From the NCBI GenBank assembly GCA_047967505.1, contig CM106539.1: a stretch of 64,000 bases of DNA; one strand, 5' to 3'. A program made the translations under genes and the position numbers. The notes under the pieces are model-generated. The model was not told where the DNA came from and searched no databases. It saw only the letters and a program-made list of their open reading frames with translations. Below, one piece after another: positions 62,867 to 64,000 of the stretch (the stretch's first letter is position 1; each line of letters starts with the position of its first letter). Source of the DNA: Dipteris shenzhenensis. Lineage: Eukaryota > Polypodiophyta > Polypodiopsida > Gleicheniales.

Positions 62867-63108
62867 AGCCTAGCTTGCTGCGCCACCCCCCCTAGCCCCG
62901 CCTCTCAGCCTCTAGCCTCAACGCCTCAACTCCTATCCTCTCCGCCTCAGCCCCTAGCCCCGCCCCCAGCCCCTAGCCCCGCCTCCCTAGCCTAGTTTGC
63001 TGTGCAGCCTCCCTTAGCCCCGTCTCTCAGCCTCTAGCCTCGCCTCAGCTCCTAGCCTCTCTTCCTCAGCCCCTAGCCCCGCCCCCAGCCCCTAGCCCTG
63101 CCTCCCTA
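62867..63108. repeat. 122-bp GC-rich tandem duplication
   Basis: Two copies of about 120 bp starting AGCCTAG(C/T)TTGCTG at 62,867 and 62,989, within a wider CCCCTAGCCCCGCC-rich region (62,790-63,180). The composition contrasts with the AT-rich LINE to its left. Confidence 0.85.
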
Positions 63109-63299
63109 CTGCTGCGCCACCTCCTATAGACCTCGACTACCTACCCCGACACTAGCCTACCTCCCGCTCTCTGCTTAACAGCAGCTGCCCTACCTACCCA
63201 CCTATACAATACACCTGGGCTGCACCAGGGCCAATAAAGGCCCTCGAATTCTGTACTAGGGACACGCTGGTCCCCCCGGCCTGTGACAGGACAGAAAAG

Positions 63300-63322
63300 C
63301 CCCCCCCCCCCCCCCCCCCCCC
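63300..63322. repeat. C homopolymer (23)
   Basis: Run of 23 C, followed by TCTCACTGAACCC. The gypsy G2 LTR ends in a similar A-run, C-run, CTCTCA context, but no other similarity is seen here. Prone to length error in any assembly. Confidence 0.9.
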
Positions 63323-63442
63323 TCTCACTGAACCCGGAGGTCAAGAAGATGCCCCAGGGTCCCCCGTGAGCTGCTGCCTCCACTCCACCAGCAAACTGCA
63401 GAAAAAGAAACTCAGAGGTCAGGGCAAAAAGAAAAGACCAGC

Positions 63443-64000
63443 ATGACGACATGGAGCTATGTTAAGGCTCTCGAAAGTGCAATGCAAGTGTACATGCAGG
63501 AACACCCCCAAAGAATACCTTCGAGGTATTGACCCACCTCAGCAAAATTTACTTGGCCTTGATCGAAAAGGTCGATAGCCTCGAGACCACTAATGTGGCA
63601 TTGATGGCAGAAAAGACACATATTGACAAGACCCTAAATGAGATCAAGAAGCAAGGGGGGTGTATGCAAGAGAATGGCGGAAGGAGAAAGGGAAAAAGGA
63701 CGAATGGGATAAGGAGAAGGAGACATGGGAAGATGAGAAGGTTAACCTCAAGGACAAAATGCAGGCCATGGGGACAGAATTACAGCAATTGAGGGATATG
63801 CAGAGGGTACCAGAAGGTATGTGCAAGGCAATGGAAGAGATGAGAGCCGAGAATGAGATGCTTAAGAAGGAGATGGCAGCATTACATACAACCATACAAG
63901 GGAAGCATGCTGAGTTCACACAGCAAATCACTAAAGGTAACGTAGATATACTAGAATGGAAGAATGTGGTTAAGAAGGGTACGGCAGCCCCCAAGAAAGA
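63443..64000 (+). pseudogene. Coiled-coil ORF of unknown family, leaves the window
   Basis: The ATG at 63,443 opens MTTWSYVKALESAMQVYMQE. A frame change near 63,520 leads into LTHLSKIYLALIEKVDSLET then NEIKKQG, and another near 63,650 leads into about 115 open codons running to the window end (EWRKEKGKKDEWDKEKETWE ... KAMEEMRAENEMLKKEMAAL). Heptad spacing with Leu/Met at core positions suggests a long parallel coiled coil. Two small indels break it. No transmembrane or enzyme motif is visible. It might be an ORF1/gag of the same broad kind as the eroded coiled-coil region at 21 kb, or a gene fragment. Confidence 0.45.

Overview
The window looks like repeat-dominated nuclear DNA of a land plant with a large genome. 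The evidence is one intron-containing gene start of the WDR91 family, plant-type LTR retrotransposons (copia primer sites resembling TGGTATCAGAGC, a gypsy element with a second plant Tat-type RNase H), plant-type LINEs with a CCHC ORF1 and a zf-RVT tail, and a hAT relic. I cannot name the species; a fern or a gymnosperm would fit the layers of old and young insertions. There are no bacterial operons, CRISPR arrays or rRNA genes, and no intact tRNA gene that I can see.

Layout. 1-3.7 kb: AT-rich intergenic DNA with microsatellites and a CT-rich tract. 3.7-8.4 kb: a composite copia element (A) with 179-bp LTRs and target duplication TTTCA, holding a copia gag, a second copia tail plus LTR, and LINE fragments. 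8.4-13.2 kb: eroded copia and gypsy fragments. 13.44-13.88 kb: exon 1 of a WDR91-like gene, GC-rich and intact, preceded by three copies of a palindromic 13-mer. Nothing resembling exon 2 follows, so the remaining 50 kb may be intron 1. 15.9-20.8 kb: 5'-truncated LINE A.

20.8-35.4 kb: a three-level nest. An old unnamed element (E) is split at 22,829/34,115 by a pol-less copia-type element (B: 330-bp LTRs, duplication GTTTT). B is itself split by a minus-strand gypsy element of about 9 kb (G1: LTRs about 1.73 kb, dual RNase H). 36.1-51.8 kb: a deleted hAT transposon carrying a young 14.1-kb plus-strand gypsy element (G2: LTRs about 1.1 kb, duplication CCTAG). G2 has four CCHC knuckles in gag, a pol interrupted by only a few lesions, and 4.4 kb of tandem repeats between a shortened integrase and the 3' LTR. 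52.0-52.65 kb: tails of two more retroelements. 52.7-60.05 kb: LINE B, starting at its 5' UTR and flanked by GTCTGAGA, with an antisense LINE (D) replacing its RT region. 60.1-62.8 kb: a related LINE C. 62.8-64 kb: GC-rich repeats, a C homopolymer and the start of a coiled-coil reading frame that leaves the window.

How it works together: apart from WDR91 exon 1 every recognisable reading frame belongs to a transposable element, and nearly all are broken. Two themes recur. One is nesting with readable target duplications, which gives a relative timeline. The other is local tandem duplication of 44-175 bp inside several unrelated decaying elements.
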